Assembly (NCBI GenBank): GCA_009823505.1
Contig: VZQC01006876.1
Coordinates: 3,234,038 to 3,298,037 of the forward strand
Length of the DNA: 64,000 bases
Reading direction: 5' to 3'
Origin: Rhizomys pruinosus
Taxonomy: Eukaryota; Chordata; Mammalia; Rodentia; Spalacidae
Shown: positions 1 through 11,100 of the stretch, in pieces
Numbering within the stretch: position 1 is the stretch's first letter
How the letters are laid out: each line of letters begins with the position of its first letter
Made by a program: the position numbers and the translations under genes
Notes under the pieces: generated by a model
The model's database searches: none
Seen by the model: only the letters and a program-made list of their open reading frames with translations
Told to the model about the DNA's origin: nothing

Positions 1-96
1 GTTATAGAACTGATCTAAAGAAATCTTAGATATGACATAGCCCAGTGGACAAGAAAACTATAGACTTTAAATTTCCAAGATTAAAAAAATAATCTG

Positions 97-330
97 AGGG
101 GTTAGACAGATGGCCCATAGGTTAAGAGCCCTTCATGCTCTTGCAGAAGACCCAAGTTTAATTACCACTATCCACATGGTGGCTAACTCAAGCTCCAGGG
201 GATCTGTCACCCTCTTCTGGCTTTTGAGGGCTCCTGAATGTCCATGGTGCACACAAACGCAGGCATGGACACACGTGCGCGTGGCACGCACACACACACA
301 CACACACAAATGAAATAAATCTTTTAGAAT
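97..330 (+). repeat. B3/B2 SINE, old, with (CA)n tail
   Basis: Starts with a tRNA-like box (ggggttagacagatgg...) and runs through the Ctccaggggatc and ccctcttctgg motifs. It ends in a CA microsatellite at about 288-309. Confidence 0.8.
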
Positions 331-390
331 ATTTTTGAAAGTATGTGTTCAATAGAACATATAAACATATAAGCTTTCAGATGACATCTT

Positions 391-542
391 TTTGTTTTGT
401 TTAATTTGTTTTAAGACAGGTCCTCATTATGTATCACTGGCTGATCTGGAACTCACTACACAGACATGCCTTAAACTCCCAGAGATCCTCCTGCCTCTGC
501 CTCTTGAGTGCTGCGATTAAAGGTATACACTACCACACCCAG
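391..542 (-). repeat. B1 SINE
   Basis: Antisense B1: poly-T, gacagg..ctc, ctggctgatctggaactcac, cctcctgcctctgcctc, attaaaggtatacac. Confidence 0.85.
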
Positions 543-572
543 ACACACATAACTTTTAGAAAGAGTATGGTT

Positions 573-815
573 GGGCTGGAGAGATAGTGTAGCGGTTAAG
601 CGCCCCGACTGCTCTTGCAGAGGACCTGGGTTCGATCCCCAGCACCCACATGGCAGCTAAAAACCGTCTGTAACTCCAATTCCAGGAGAACTCCAGTTCC
701 AGGGGAATCCGAGACCCTCTTCTGACCTCCGAGGCATTGCATGACACAGGTGCACAGACCTACATGCAGACAGTACACTCATACACATACAAAAATAAAT
801 AAAATTAAAAAAAAA
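573..815 (+). repeat. B2 SINE, full length, 17-bp internal duplication
   Basis: Full element ending in A-rich tail, flanked by an 11-bp target-site duplication agagtatggtt. It has the doubled aactccaattccaggag/aactccagttccagggg unit. Confidence 0.92.
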
Positions 816-826
816 AGAGTATGGTT

Positions 827-1012
827 AACCAAGCCCGGGGTTACAGATCTGTAATCTCAGCTACTTAGGAGACTGAGGCAGAGGATTGCAAGTTCAAGGG
901 CAGTCAGGGCTACTGTGTGAGCTCAAGACCAGCCATTGATACAGACCAGTGGTAAAGTGCTTGTCTAACTTGCTTGGAGATCTAGATTAAATTCCAGGGA
1001 TCAAAGAAAAGA
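827..1012 (+). repeat. B4-type SINE (B1-like plus ID-like)
   Basis: A diverged B1-like left part (gtaatctcagctacttaggagactgaggcag) is followed by an ID-like part (gtggtaaagtgcttgtctaac). Confidence 0.7.
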
Positions 1013-1481
1013 AGAAAGGAAGAAAAGAAGGTTGGAAGAAAGAGACAGAGACACAGAAAGAATGTGTGTTTTTGGAAGCAGCTCTCATGGGGAAGGATCT
1101 GCTTTGTGCTGTACTCGGAAGGTTGATCAAGTGGATTGAAATCTTGCCTGCTTTTCTTCCTTCATGACTGAGCACAGCCAGATCTGCGACTGAAATGTCA
1201 GGGTAGATTCTTCCTTCCCCACTTGCTGATCTCTGCTGGGCCACATCTGTCTATTGAGATGGGCAGAGCCAGTCACCAGGGGAGCACTGGTTCTTTCTCA
1301 CCTGTTTCCAGAGGGCTTCTTGAGCAGAACTCGGTCTGAAATGGGGTTTTTAAAGATGGAGACAGGGTAAGCCAGCCTTCTTTAAGGATCAGACAGCACT
1401 AAGCCCCAACCTCCATGGTTTCTCCATCTGGTATTTCAGTTAGCTGTGGTCACTTATTGTCCAAAATAATAAATGAACATT

Positions 1482-1650
1482 AGCCAGGCGAGGTGACTCA
1501 TGCATATAATTCCAGCAAATGGGAGATAAATCCCAGTGTGGCTCCTCCAGCAATCTCAATGCAGAAGGTTGAGGCTGGACAGGAAGATTACTCTAATAGT
1601 TTTAGGCCAACTTGGACTACATATTAGGACCCGAGAAATTCTAAAAATAA
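1482..1650 (+). repeat. Decayed B1/B4-like SINE
   Basis: Weak similarity only: caggcgaggtgactcatgc and ggcaacttggactacat-like segments survive. Confidence 0.4.
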
Positions 1651-1715
1651 ACAATTCAGAAGTTTTAAATGCCTTTTACTTCAATACATTGTTATATTTG
1701 CTCTATCATCACTGT

Positions 1716-1878
1716 TCTTTTTTTTTGGGGGGGGGTCTTTTTGAGATAGGGTCATCCCATAACCCCAACTGGCCTGGAACTCACTCTGTAGACCAGGCTG
1801 GCCTTGAACTCACAGAGATTCGCCTGCTTCTGCCTCCTGAGTGTCAGGATTAAAGGCATGTGGCACCACACCCAGCTT
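1716..1878 (-). repeat. B1 SINE
   Basis: Antisense full-length B1 with poly-T/G tract. It is abutted by a B2 5' half. Confidence 0.9.
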
Positions 1879-1879
1879 A

Positions 1880-1978
1880 AGGATGGCTCTTAGCCACCAT
1901 GTGGGTGCTGGGAATCGAACCCCGGTCCTCTGTAAGAGCAGTAGGCGCTCTTAACCACTAAGTCATCTCTCCAGCCCC
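1880..1978 (-). repeat. B2 SINE, 5' part only
   Basis: Antisense tRNA-related half of B2 ending tctccagcccc. It is truncated where the B1 begins. Confidence 0.88.
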
Positions 1979-1995
1979 ATCATCATTGTTCTTTT

Positions 1996-2246
1996 TATTT
2001 ATATTTTTTTATTAATTTTATTCATTTCTGTATGTGTATGAATGTACTGTCTGCATGCAAGCCTGTGCACCCGTGTCGTGCAATGCCGCGGAGGTCAGAA
2101 GAGGGTGTTGGATTCCCCTGGAACTGGAGTTCTCCTGGAATTGGAGTTTCAGACGGTTCTCGGCCGCCATGTGGGTGCTGGGGATCGAACCCGGGTCCTC
2201 TGCAAGAGCAGTCGGCGCTCTTAACCACTAGGCCATCTCTCCAGCC
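1996..2246 (-). repeat. B2 SINE, full length, 17-bp duplication
   Basis: Antisense and near consensus. Flanked by tcatcattgttcttt on both sides, a target-site duplication; a third, diverged copy of the same word lies at about 1,705 before the B1. Confidence 0.92.
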
Positions 2247-2349
2247 CTCATCATTGTTCTTTAATTGATCCTAATTTATACATTAAACATCATCATAGGT
2301 ATGTATGAAGAAGAAAAAAGAACATAAAAGACTATAGAAAAACAGGTTT

Positions 2350-2566
2350 TTTTATTATTATTTTTTATGTGTATGAATGTACTGCCTGCATGTAGGTTGG
2401 TGCACCCGTGTCGTGCAATGCTGAGGAGGTCAGAAGAGGGCATCAGATTCCCCTGGAACTGGAGTTAAAGATGGTTCTTAGCTGCCATGTGCATGCTGGG
2501 AATCGAACCCAGGTCCTCTGCAAGAGCAGTCAGTGCTCTTAATGGCTGAGCCATCTTTCCAGCCCC
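2350..2566 (-). repeat. B2 SINE, single-unit type
   Basis: Antisense, full length, lacking the 17-bp duplication. Confidence 0.9.
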
Positions 2567-2587
2567 CGAGAAAAACGGTTTTTACAA

Positions 2588-2718
2588 CTGACTCTGTGGC
2601 TCACAGTTGTGAGCTCAGCACAGAGCAAGTGGAGGCTGGGTCACCATGAGTTTGAAGCCAGTCTGGTTACATAGTGACTTCTGGGCTAGCCTGGGCTACA
2701 GAGGGGAGAGCCTGCATC
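2588..2718 (+). repeat. Old B1/B4-like SINE
   Basis: Degraded B1 words: gtggctcacagttgtgagctcagca and gctagcctgggctacagag. Confidence 0.55.
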
Positions 2719-2873
2719 AATAGCAACAGTATTCGAGGTTTTAGCACTATTTAGTACTATTCAAGGTTTCAGATTTCCAGTAGGGAGTCTTGGAGTACAG
2801 CCCCTTGGGCAAAGATGAAAGAATAAATTAGACAATGGCAGAAAATCTTCCTTTCATGAATCCAACAATTTAG

Positions 2874-2965
2874 GTTTCCTTCCTTCCTTCCTTCCTTCCT
2901 TTCTTCCCTCCCTCCCTCCTTCCTTCCTCTCTCTCTTCTCTTTCTTTCCTTTTTATTTCTTTCTT
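2874..2965. repeat. (TTCC)n pyrimidine microsatellite
   Basis: Tetranucleotide ttcc/ccct tract grading into ctttctt. Confidence 0.9.
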
Positions 2966-3441
2966 TTGAGTCTTAAATATATTTATTAATTTTTTGCATG
3001 TCTCTTTTTCATCTAGTTGTTCATCTGTATACTGAAACACTAGGTGAAATATGCAAGGATTTAGTCCTATCAAGGGCACATGTGAAGGAAGGCAAGATGT
3101 TTAACAAAGCATAAAGAGTGAGGTTTTTTTTGTATTATTAACAACATACGGAGTTTACCTTTAAAAACAATTCATATACGTGTGGGTGGGGAAGAGGATG
3201 AGGCATCTTGACTATCTGGATCTGATCTCTGACAATAGGAGTGTCTTTCAAAGCTAGGAAGGAATTTAAAAAACGAAGCAACTCCCAATGTTTTGACCCT
3301 GCCTGTAACTGCAGTTCCCTCCCCCTGGACACAGCTCATCTCCCAGCCATATAACATGCTCTATAGCGGAGAAACAGAAGTTCCTGAGTTTATGTTTTTG
3401 TTGGTAAACTGGCTTAAAATGTGTATGTCACTTTGGATACA

Positions 3442-3461
3442 TTGTATATATGGTGGGAGGT

Positions 3462-3507
<46 letters not shown>

Positions 3508-3531
3508 TGTGTTGTATATATGGTGGGAGGT

Positions 3532-3568
<37 letters not shown>
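3442..3568. repeat. Two 70-bp units each containing (TG)n
   Basis: The phrase ttgtatatatggtgggaggt occurs at 3,442 and 3,512, each followed by a TG dinucleotide run. Confidence 0.9.
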
Positions 3569-3570
<2 letters not shown>

Positions 3571-3585
3571 TGGGGTGTTTGATTT

Positions 3586-3708
3586 GTTTTATCTTTTTGA
3601 GACAGGGTCTCCCTGTAACCTCAGCTGGCCTGGAACTCTCTGTGTAGATAGAGCAGGCCTTGATCTCACAGAGAGTGAATGCTAGGGGTATACACCACCA
3701 CAGGCAGG
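3586..3708 (-). repeat. B1 SINE
   Basis: Antisense B1 with an internal deletion before the attaaagg block. Confidence 0.8.
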
Positions 3709-3864
3709 CCCTTGAAATAGTTTTTTATTTATAGAGAAAGTTGCCGAGATAGTACAAAGTTCTTGTATACTTGGTACCCAGTTTCTCTTAACTGCCTTGT
3801 TTTATAGCTCAGCTTATGTTTGTTTTTTACAGTGGTGCACCTCATTTAAGAAAGTCTGGCACTC

Positions 3865-3972
3865 TTTTTTTTTTTTAAATGGTTCTCAGCCGCCATGTGG
3901 GTGCTGGGGATCGAACCCTGGTCCTCTGCAAGAACAGTCAGCGCTCTAACTGCTAGGCCATCTCTCCAGCCC
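3865..3972 (-). repeat. B2 SINE, 5' part only
   Basis: Antisense tRNA-like half with poly-T. It has a target-site-like aagtctggc on both flanks. Confidence 0.85.
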
Positions 3973-4095
3973 AAGTCTGGCTTTTCATTTCTATGCTGGA
4001 GACTAGCATTCTTTGTGGGGATCCCTGTCTGAAACCAGATTGATGATCTTTTCGAATACTTCAGAAGAAAGATACTCGCCTTTTAATAAAGAAAG

Positions 4096-4220
4096 CAAAC
4101 TGGTATATAATCCTAGCACTCTGAAGGCTGAGGCAGGAGAATTGCTCTGAGAGCGAGGCCAGCTTGGGCTAAATGGTGAGTTTCAGGCCAGCAAGAGAGA
4201 GAGAAAGAGAGAGAGAGAGG
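4096..4220 (+). repeat. B1/B4-like SINE with (GA)n
   Basis: Diverged B1 (taatcctagcactctgaaggctgaggcagg) followed by a GA-rich tail. Confidence 0.65.
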
Positions 4221-4269
4221 AACAGAAAGGAGAAAAATAAAACATAATTATATAAGTCTTTCCTAATTA

Positions 4270-4545
4270 TGTCCCTCCCTCCCTCCCTCCCTCCCTTCCT
4301 TCCTTCCTTCCTTCCGTGGTTGTTTTTGTTTTTGGTCTTTTTGAGCCAGGGTCTCCCTGAAGCTCCACCTGCCTCTGCTTCTAGAGTGCTGGGCTTCAAG
4401 TGGGCAGCATTATGACTGGCTGATCCTTCTGCCTGGCTGACCTTTCCTTTTTTTATTTTAATATGATCTCATTATGTTACCCAGTGTGGTCTTGAACTCC
4501 AGACTCAGGCTGTCTTCCTACCTCAGCCTCCTAAAGGCCTTCCTG
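4270..4545 (-). repeat. (CCCT)n/(TTCC)n tract and two antisense B1-like SINEs
   Basis: Microsatellite at 4,270-4,315, a B1 with deleted middle at 4,319-4,425, then an older B1/B4 piece at 4,440-4,545. Confidence 0.7.
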
Positions 4546-5048
4546 ATTTCTTATTTATCCTAGGGTTCTAAGTGAGGTTCCTATGTTTCTTGATTGTTTC
4601 CTTTGTCTCATATCTCCTCCTGCTCTCCAGTAGGTAAACGGGAAAGTGTTCTAAGGCAGTTGGAATTCTGTACAAGTTGGGACAACAGATGTAGTCTTGT
4701 CTGTGTGGGAAAGGCGCCAGATTTCCCATGTAATGCTGGGCGGAAGCAGACTGGTTGCAGGAGTGGGGGAGGCTATCCAGGTTTTGATAGGTGGAGCTCA
4801 GGTCCTGTGCTGCTTGGGCCTGCCTGGAGGAGCCAGTGTTGTCATTTGGGAGTGGCTCCCAGGGAAGGCTGGGCTGCTCACCCACATTCAGCTAGTGCTG
4901 GCTTGTTTCGGAGCCTCGCTTGCAGGGAGGAAAAAAAAAAAGGAAAGAGAGTGCTTTCCTGTGATGTGATGATGCACAGTCAGGCAGTGTGAGAGAGGTT
5001 CCCACGTTCTTCTGCGCCTACCCACCCGGGTATAATATAGCCATTGTT

Positions 5049-5268
5049 TTTTGTTTTAAATTTTATTTTTATTTTTGTATGTGTATGAATGTACTGTCTG
5101 CATGTAGGTTTGTGCAATGCGGCAGAGGTCAGAAAAGGGTGTCGGATTCTCCTGGAACTGGAGTTAAAGACAGTTCTCAGCCGCCATGTGGGTGGGTGCT
5201 GGGGATTGAACCCGGGTCCTCTGCAAGAGCGGTCAACACTCTTAACCGCTAGGCCATCTCCCCAGCTC
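5049..5268 (-). repeat. B2 SINE, single-unit type
   Basis: Antisense. Flanked by the target-site duplication agccattgttttt (5,039 and 5,270). Confidence 0.9.
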
Positions 5269-5292
5269 CAGCCATTGTTTTTTAAACCTTTC

Positions 5293-5394
5293 TTTTTCTT
5301 TCTTTTTTTTTTTTTTTTTTTTTTTCGGTGTTAAAGATAGAACCCAGGACACAGGCTAAGTAAGCACTGTAGCACTGAGTACATCCCTAGCCCA
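5293..5394 (-). repeat. ID/B4-type SINE
   Basis: Poly-T then an antisense ID-like body ending catccctagccc. Confidence 0.65.
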
Positions 5395-5448
5395 AATCCT
5401 CTCTTTCTGTTAACAGTGAAATTCTTTCTTTAAAACATACAGATACAC

Positions 5449-5596
5449 CTGGCCAGATGTAGTGGTGCACGCCTTTAATCCTAGCACTCAGGAGGCAGAG
5501 GCAGGCAGATCTTTGTGAGTAAGGCCAGCCTGGTCTACAGAGTGAGTTCCAGGACAGCTGGGGCTACAGGAAGACCCTGTCTCGAAAAGACAGACA

Positions 5597-5628
<32 letters not shown>
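5449..5628 (+). repeat. B1 SINE with (CA)n tail
   Basis: Near full-length sense B1 ending cctgtctcgaaaagac, then a CA dinucleotide run. Confidence 0.92.
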
Positions 5629-5631
<3 letters not shown>

Positions 5632-5931
5632 GCGCACAATTCATTCAGCTTAATAGAGATAGAAGCAGGGGTGACCTAATACAGGCTGAAGGACCAGATG
5701 TCTCTGAAGCTGTGTGAGGAAGTTTAGCATCTCGTACCCCATTCCCAGGGCTGTTCACACATATTAAACCATAATGGATGTCCTTTAACTAAGCTGTATT
5801 AGGCAGAGTTGCAGCATGATTTATCTCAGTAAATTAAAAAGTAATAACGTGTTTTATTATCCCTCATTCTTGTGGATTCACTTATGTCATGGAGAAAATG
5901 AAGCTTCTGAAACCTTTTTCTTTATTTAAAA

Positions 5932-6150
5932 AATTTATTTATTACTTTTACTTTTTATGTGAGTATATTGCTTGCATGTAGATAGATGCAACCGTGTTGT
6001 GCAAGGACTGTGGAGGTCAGAAGAGGGTGTCGGATCCCCTGGGACTGGAGTTACAGATGGTTGTTAGCTGCCATGGGGGTGCTGGGAACCAAACCCAGGT
6101 CCTCTACAAGAGCAGCCATGCTTTTAACCACTGACTTATCTCTTCAGACT
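5932..6150 (-). repeat. B2 SINE
   Basis: Antisense, diverged, single-unit type. Confidence 0.85.
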
Positions 6151-6737
6151 TTTTCTTTAGAATGTGGACTATCTACCATGTTCTTCCACATCACTTGTTT
6201 TAAGGTTTCAGCTATGAGTTTTCTAAAAAGGTGCCTCCCTTGGAGTGTACACAGAATGAGTCTCATTGTGGGAAGAAATGCTTATTCAAAGGATATCTTG
6301 AAAGAAAAGGAAAAAAAGAAAGAAAGAAAAGGCTCATTTTGCACTCAAGATGCTTTGGTCCCCCCCCCCCATTACTTCCTTTTCCATGACTGTAGAGAAT
6401 GGTTTCATAGAATTAGCTTTTCTCTTGGCACTTCTTTGTCCAGTGGCTGGATTTGCTAATGAGATCTATGTGCTCTGAGCCTGATACACTGAGGTCTTAC
6501 CATAAAAGGACGGGTGCTGGGGACTTGGCATTACGGAGGGATGGGGAGGGCAACAGATCTGGTGAAATTGCTCTGAGTCACTGCCAGTCATGTGTTCTGG
6601 ATTGAATCCTGGATTTGAGGAAAAAAATGCTGTGAAGGACATTTTGAGGTTAATTTACGAAATTGTGAAAAGTTCTATAGATTAGAAAATAGTATTATTA
6701 ATCATTTAAAGCTCCCTGATTTCTACAGTTGTACTGT

Positions 6738-6978
6738 TTTATTTATTTTTTTAATTTTAATTTAATTTTATTTATTTATGTGTATGAATGTACTGTCTGC
6801 ATGTAGGTCTGTGCACCCGTGTTGTGCAATGCCACGGAGGTCAGAAGAGGGTGTCAGATTCCCCTGGAACTGGAGTTACAGATGGTTCTCAGCCGCCATG
6901 TGGGTGCTGGGGATCGAACCTGCGTCCTTTGCAAGAGTGGTCAGCGCACTCTTAACCACTAGGCCATCTCTCCAGCCC
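6738..6978 (-). repeat. B2 SINE, single-unit type
   Basis: Antisense and close to consensus. It lies about 290 bp upstream of exon 2. Flanked by tctacagttg-like duplicates. Confidence 0.9.
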
Positions 6979-7266
6979 CTACAGTTGAACTCTTTATATA
7001 ATTAAGTGACTTTATTGTTAGGCAGTACGTATTGAAATATTTTGGTGTGAAAGGGCACAGTCAAATGACTCAGAAAAAGCTAATGTATGAACAAACCCGT
7101 TGTATTGAGAGAGATGAAGGAAACATTAAAATGTGAACAACTGTTGAGTCTGGGTAGGCATCTCACAGGAGCACTTTTGTGACATATTTGAGATTTTTCT
7201 AAAAGTTCGGTTTTATTTTACAACTGAAAAAAAGTCATTTCACGTCTGATTTCTTTATCTCCTCAG

Positions 7267-7369
7267 TCAAACTGGCACCATGTCCAGGCTTCAGAACCAG
7301 AACACCATCCAAGAGCTCCTGCAGAACTGCGCAGACTGTCTGATGCGCGCCGAGCTCATCGTTCAACCG
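7267..7369 (+). CDS. Dsp: Dsp exon 2 (residues 57-91)
   Basis: The exon is 103 bp, with acceptor AG at 7,265-7,266 and donor gtaagc at 7,370. It starts with the third base of Cys57 and encodes the N-terminal head up to Val-Gln-Pro, as in human. The in-frame ATG at 7,280 is an internal Met, not the start codon. The head region binds plakoglobin and plakophilins. Confidence 0.97.
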
Positions 7370-8071
7370 GTAAGCTCCATCCTCTCTTCTCAGGGGGTCT
7401 TGGGGAGCTTTGGCTCTCCTGGTCCCAACTGTACTTCACTATTGTTGAATCTCTTTCATATACTTAATGTTCAGAGATGGTGCTTTTCGGAGCAGACTAG
7501 ACCGCATATTAACCTCCATCTATTTTTTGTTACTAGTAACAACAGCAGACTGGGGAAATTATAAAGAGGTTTGTTTTGAGCTAGGAGCGTGGTGGTGTAC
7601 GCCTTTAATCCCAGCACCTGGGAAGCAGGTAGAGCCGAGTTGAAGGCCTGCGGTGGTCTGCCACCGGAGTTCAATCCCTGAGACCCATGTAAATATGGAA
7701 GGAGAGAACCAACTCCATAGAGTTGTCTTCTGGCCTCAATTTGTGCACCCTGTCCATATCATGTATATCTACATATACAATAATAAAATATTTTAAAACA
7801 TTTTTAGTTTGTGTGTGTGTGTGTGTGTGTACAGTCATGTATACTATGGCATGTGTGTAGAAGTCAGAAGACAGCTTAGAAGAGTCAGTTTACTCCTACC
7901 ATGTGAGTTCCAGAGATCAAACTTAGGTCATTAGGCTTGGTGGCAAGCCTCTTTTACCTATTGAACTATCTTGGTAGTTCTTTCCCTCCATTAATTAAAA
8001 AAAAAAAAAATCCAAGAGAAGATTTAAAAGTCTGCAAATTTTTATACATAAATCTTTCTCCATTTACTTCC

Positions 8072-8102
<31 letters not shown>

Positions 8103-11100
8103 TTTTTGGTCTTTTTCTTTTTTTTTTTTATCTTTTTTTTTATTTTTTATTTATTTATTTTTTTATTAATTTTATTTATTTCTGTATGTGTATGAATGTA
8201 CTGTCTGCATGCAAGTTTTGTGCACCCGTGTCGTGCAACGCCGCGGAGGTCAGAAGAGGGTATCGGATTCCCCTGGAACTGGAGTTCTCCTGGAATTGGA
8301 GTTTCAGACGGTTCTCAGCCGCCATGTGGGTGCTGGGGATCGAACCGGCGTCCTCTGCAAGAGCGGTCGGCGCTCCCAACCGCTAGGCTATCTCTCCAGC
8401 CCTATTTTTGGTCTTTTTGAGACAGGGTCTCCCTGTAGCCCCAGCTGTCCCGTAACTCACTCTGTAGACCAGGCTGGTCTTAAACTCACAAAGATCCGCC
8501 TGCCTCTGCCTCCCAAGTGCTAGGATTAAAGGCGTGTGCCACCATGCCCAGCACTTCCTTATTTCAAATTAATAAGATCATTTTTGGTTAGAAATCCTTT
8601 TTTTTTGAGCCTGGGTCTCACAGTGTGGTCCAGGATGGCCTCAAACCTTTGATCCTCCAGCCGTGGCCTCCCAAGGGCTGGGATTACAGGTATGGATCAC
8701 CACACCCAGCTCAGTTAGGAATCTTCTGCAGTTTGATAGGGGGCAGGGTTTATAGGTTTATACTATTTTACATTACAGTGGAAGGTTTTGCTTTCTTTGA
8801 TGTACAGGAAGCATTTCTTTACATATGTCATATGTGTTTGCATGTGGATTCTTTCTGTTAGGAACTGAAATATGGAGATGGAATACAACTGGGCCGGAGT
8901 AGAGAGCTAGATGAATGCTTTGCACAAGCCAACGATCAGATGGAAATCACGGATAGCTTGATCCGGGAGATGCGACAGATGGGGCAGCCCTGTGATGCTT
9001 ATCAGAAAAGGTATTGCTTGCAGAGTATGGCTCATGCAGGAGGTGACCACAGGAGTTCTACCCAAGGAAGCTCACACATTCACAGAACATCTCCCTTAGG
9101 ATTCTGTAGCTTTATCCATTTCTAATACAATTTGACCTAAACCACAACCTTCTCTGGAATCCCAAAGCTGCCATGAGAATTAAATAGAAAGCGACCATTC
9201 AGAAACTTGAGCTGGGGGGCAAGGGGGGGGGGCTGGAGAGATAGCTCAGCAATTAAGAGCACAGTGTTCTTGCAGAGGACCTGAGTTCAGTTCTTCCTAG
9301 CGTCCACACTGGGCAGCTAACAACCACCTGTAACTCCAGTTTCAGGAGAAACAAGCAATCTGCCTTCCACTGGCTCCTGCATTCACATGCACATATCCAC
9401 ATACAGATGCACATATATACATAATTAAAATAATAAATAAATGAAAGAGAAATACTCCTGTTCTTGCTAGAGTGGTAGCATAGGCCTACGATCCCACTTT
9501 CTTGAAAGGCCGAGGCAGGAGGATCAAAAATTCAAGGTCTGCCTTGTCTACATAGCAAATTCAAGGCCGGTCTGGGCGACTTAGTGAGAACTTGAACTTG
9601 CCTCAAAACAGAGGAAAAGGGCAGAAGATGTCAGTCAGTGAAGTACTTGGGAAAGCCTTGTGTGCAGTCTTTAGTCCTGCAGAAACTCTGGTTCTTTGAA
9701 AAGCTGAGTGGATTATGAATTACTGATTTATTGATCTTCCCTCTATATAGATGGTAGCAGAGGCCTCCAGTACAGCATCTATTATTTTCAAGCTTTACTT
9801 AATCAGTACAAAAGTGGGACTCTTAAAGTTAGAAGTGATGGCTCCAAAGCAGAGCTGCATTGTCTGAATTTGCTCTCATACTGTGGAGGCCCGAGGAAGC
9901 AGGAAAATAAATCCCGAGGATGCCTCTCAGGAGAAAGCAAGATGCTATGGGGTCAGGCAAAGGCAGTGGCTCTTCATGATGTTTTAGGCTTTGAGCATCT
10001 TCCTAGCATTCAGACTTTGCATGTTAGCAAGTTGCAAGTCATAAAGAAAAGAAAAACAACCTTCAAATGTTGTACAGGGGCCCAAAGGAGACCCAGCAAA
10101 GGGGAGATTTGCCCCTGTTTTTATTGTTTTTGTGTGATAACATCCTTATTTTCCTTTCTTTTCAGGCTGCTTCAGCTCCAGGAGCAGATGCGGGCCCTTT
10201 ATAAGGCCATCAGCGTCCCTCGAGTCCGAAGGGCCAGCTCCAAGGGAGGTGGAGGATACACTTGCCAGAGTGGTTCAGGGTGGGATGAGTTCACCAAGCG
10301 CCTCACAAGTGAATGTCTGGGCTGGATGAGGCAGCAAAGGGTAAGTGGGGCCCAGGTGGACCGCCACATGCTGGTTCCCAGACCCCATGTAGTTCAGGAA
10401 TAGAGGCTGACGTTCTGGACCTGTAGTGGCAGCAAGGTGTTACATCATACCATTATTCTGCCCAAGCTTTAACTGGCTTCATCTGACCCTCTGTGGCGGG
10501 TCATTTAAAATATTAACATATGCCATGGTAGCGTAGCCCTTAATCCTGGCACTTGAAAGGCAGAAGCAGGTGTGAGTTCAAAGCCACCATGGTCGACATA
10601 GAGTTCCAGGTCACATAGTAAGACTTTATCCCCCAAATAAAATAAAAAATACATTAACAAGTTGGTAGAGCTGGACACTTGTGTCTGGTTTGTGCTCCTG
10701 GGTTGCTTACTTTACACTTTTGAAGTGTTAGTTGTCTGGTTGTGCGAGTGTCACATCACTTGTGTGGGTGTGAAGTCAATGGCACCTGAAGCATGTGCTA
10801 ATCCTTTCTCTAGAACTGGAGTTTCTACAAAGTATTTTTCAACGCTAATTACTGTTTTGTTGTCTTATGTGGTAATTAAGCCCGATAATGAACAGGTGGC
10901 AGGAGAAACATGCCATAATCATGGAGATGGGAATTTTATAATGAAAACCTACTCCTAATGAACCATCCTTCTTTGAGAAGTAGATATGTTAGAATGATAC
11001 GTTGTAGAGAGATTGTTATACAATGTGGTTTTGGTTGTAAGAAAACCCGATTCCTTGTTGGACTAATTTGGCAATTCTAAAATTTCTTACCCATTTTGAA

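Larger units (their letters stand above)
1..7266 (+). other. Dsp intron 1 (3' part)
   Basis: This is non-coding sequence upstream of exon 2. There is no GC-rich exon 1 and no promoter here. It is mostly SINEs (listed separately). Stretches with no repeat that I recognise are about 1-96, 1,015-1,480, 2,722-2,870, 2,966-3,440, 4,546-5,045, 5,640-5,930, 6,151-6,735 and 6,985-7,266. The 4,546-5,045 stretch is GC-richer than its surroundings and could hold an intronic regulatory element, but I see no definite motif. Confidence 0.85.

Noticed and set aside
2032..2268. Recurring 60-110-codon open frames with [18 protein letters not shown] sequence at many places
   Set aside because: These are translations of B2 SINEs; they recur wherever a B2 lies and are not genes.
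4546..5045. Possible alternative first exon of Dsp in intron 1
   Set aside because: Moderate GC and a 132-codon frame, but no similarity to known DSP N-termini, no CpG-island density and no clear donor in phase with exon 2.
7280..7564. ATG-initiated frame starting inside exon 2
   Set aside because: The Met is internal in DSP, and the frame then reads into intron 2. The true start codon is in exon 1, outside the window.
9870..10403. 177-codon open frame spanning exon 4
   Set aside because: It is exon 4 plus intronic sequence that happens to lack stops; splice sites and human similarity define the true coding part as 10,166-10,340.
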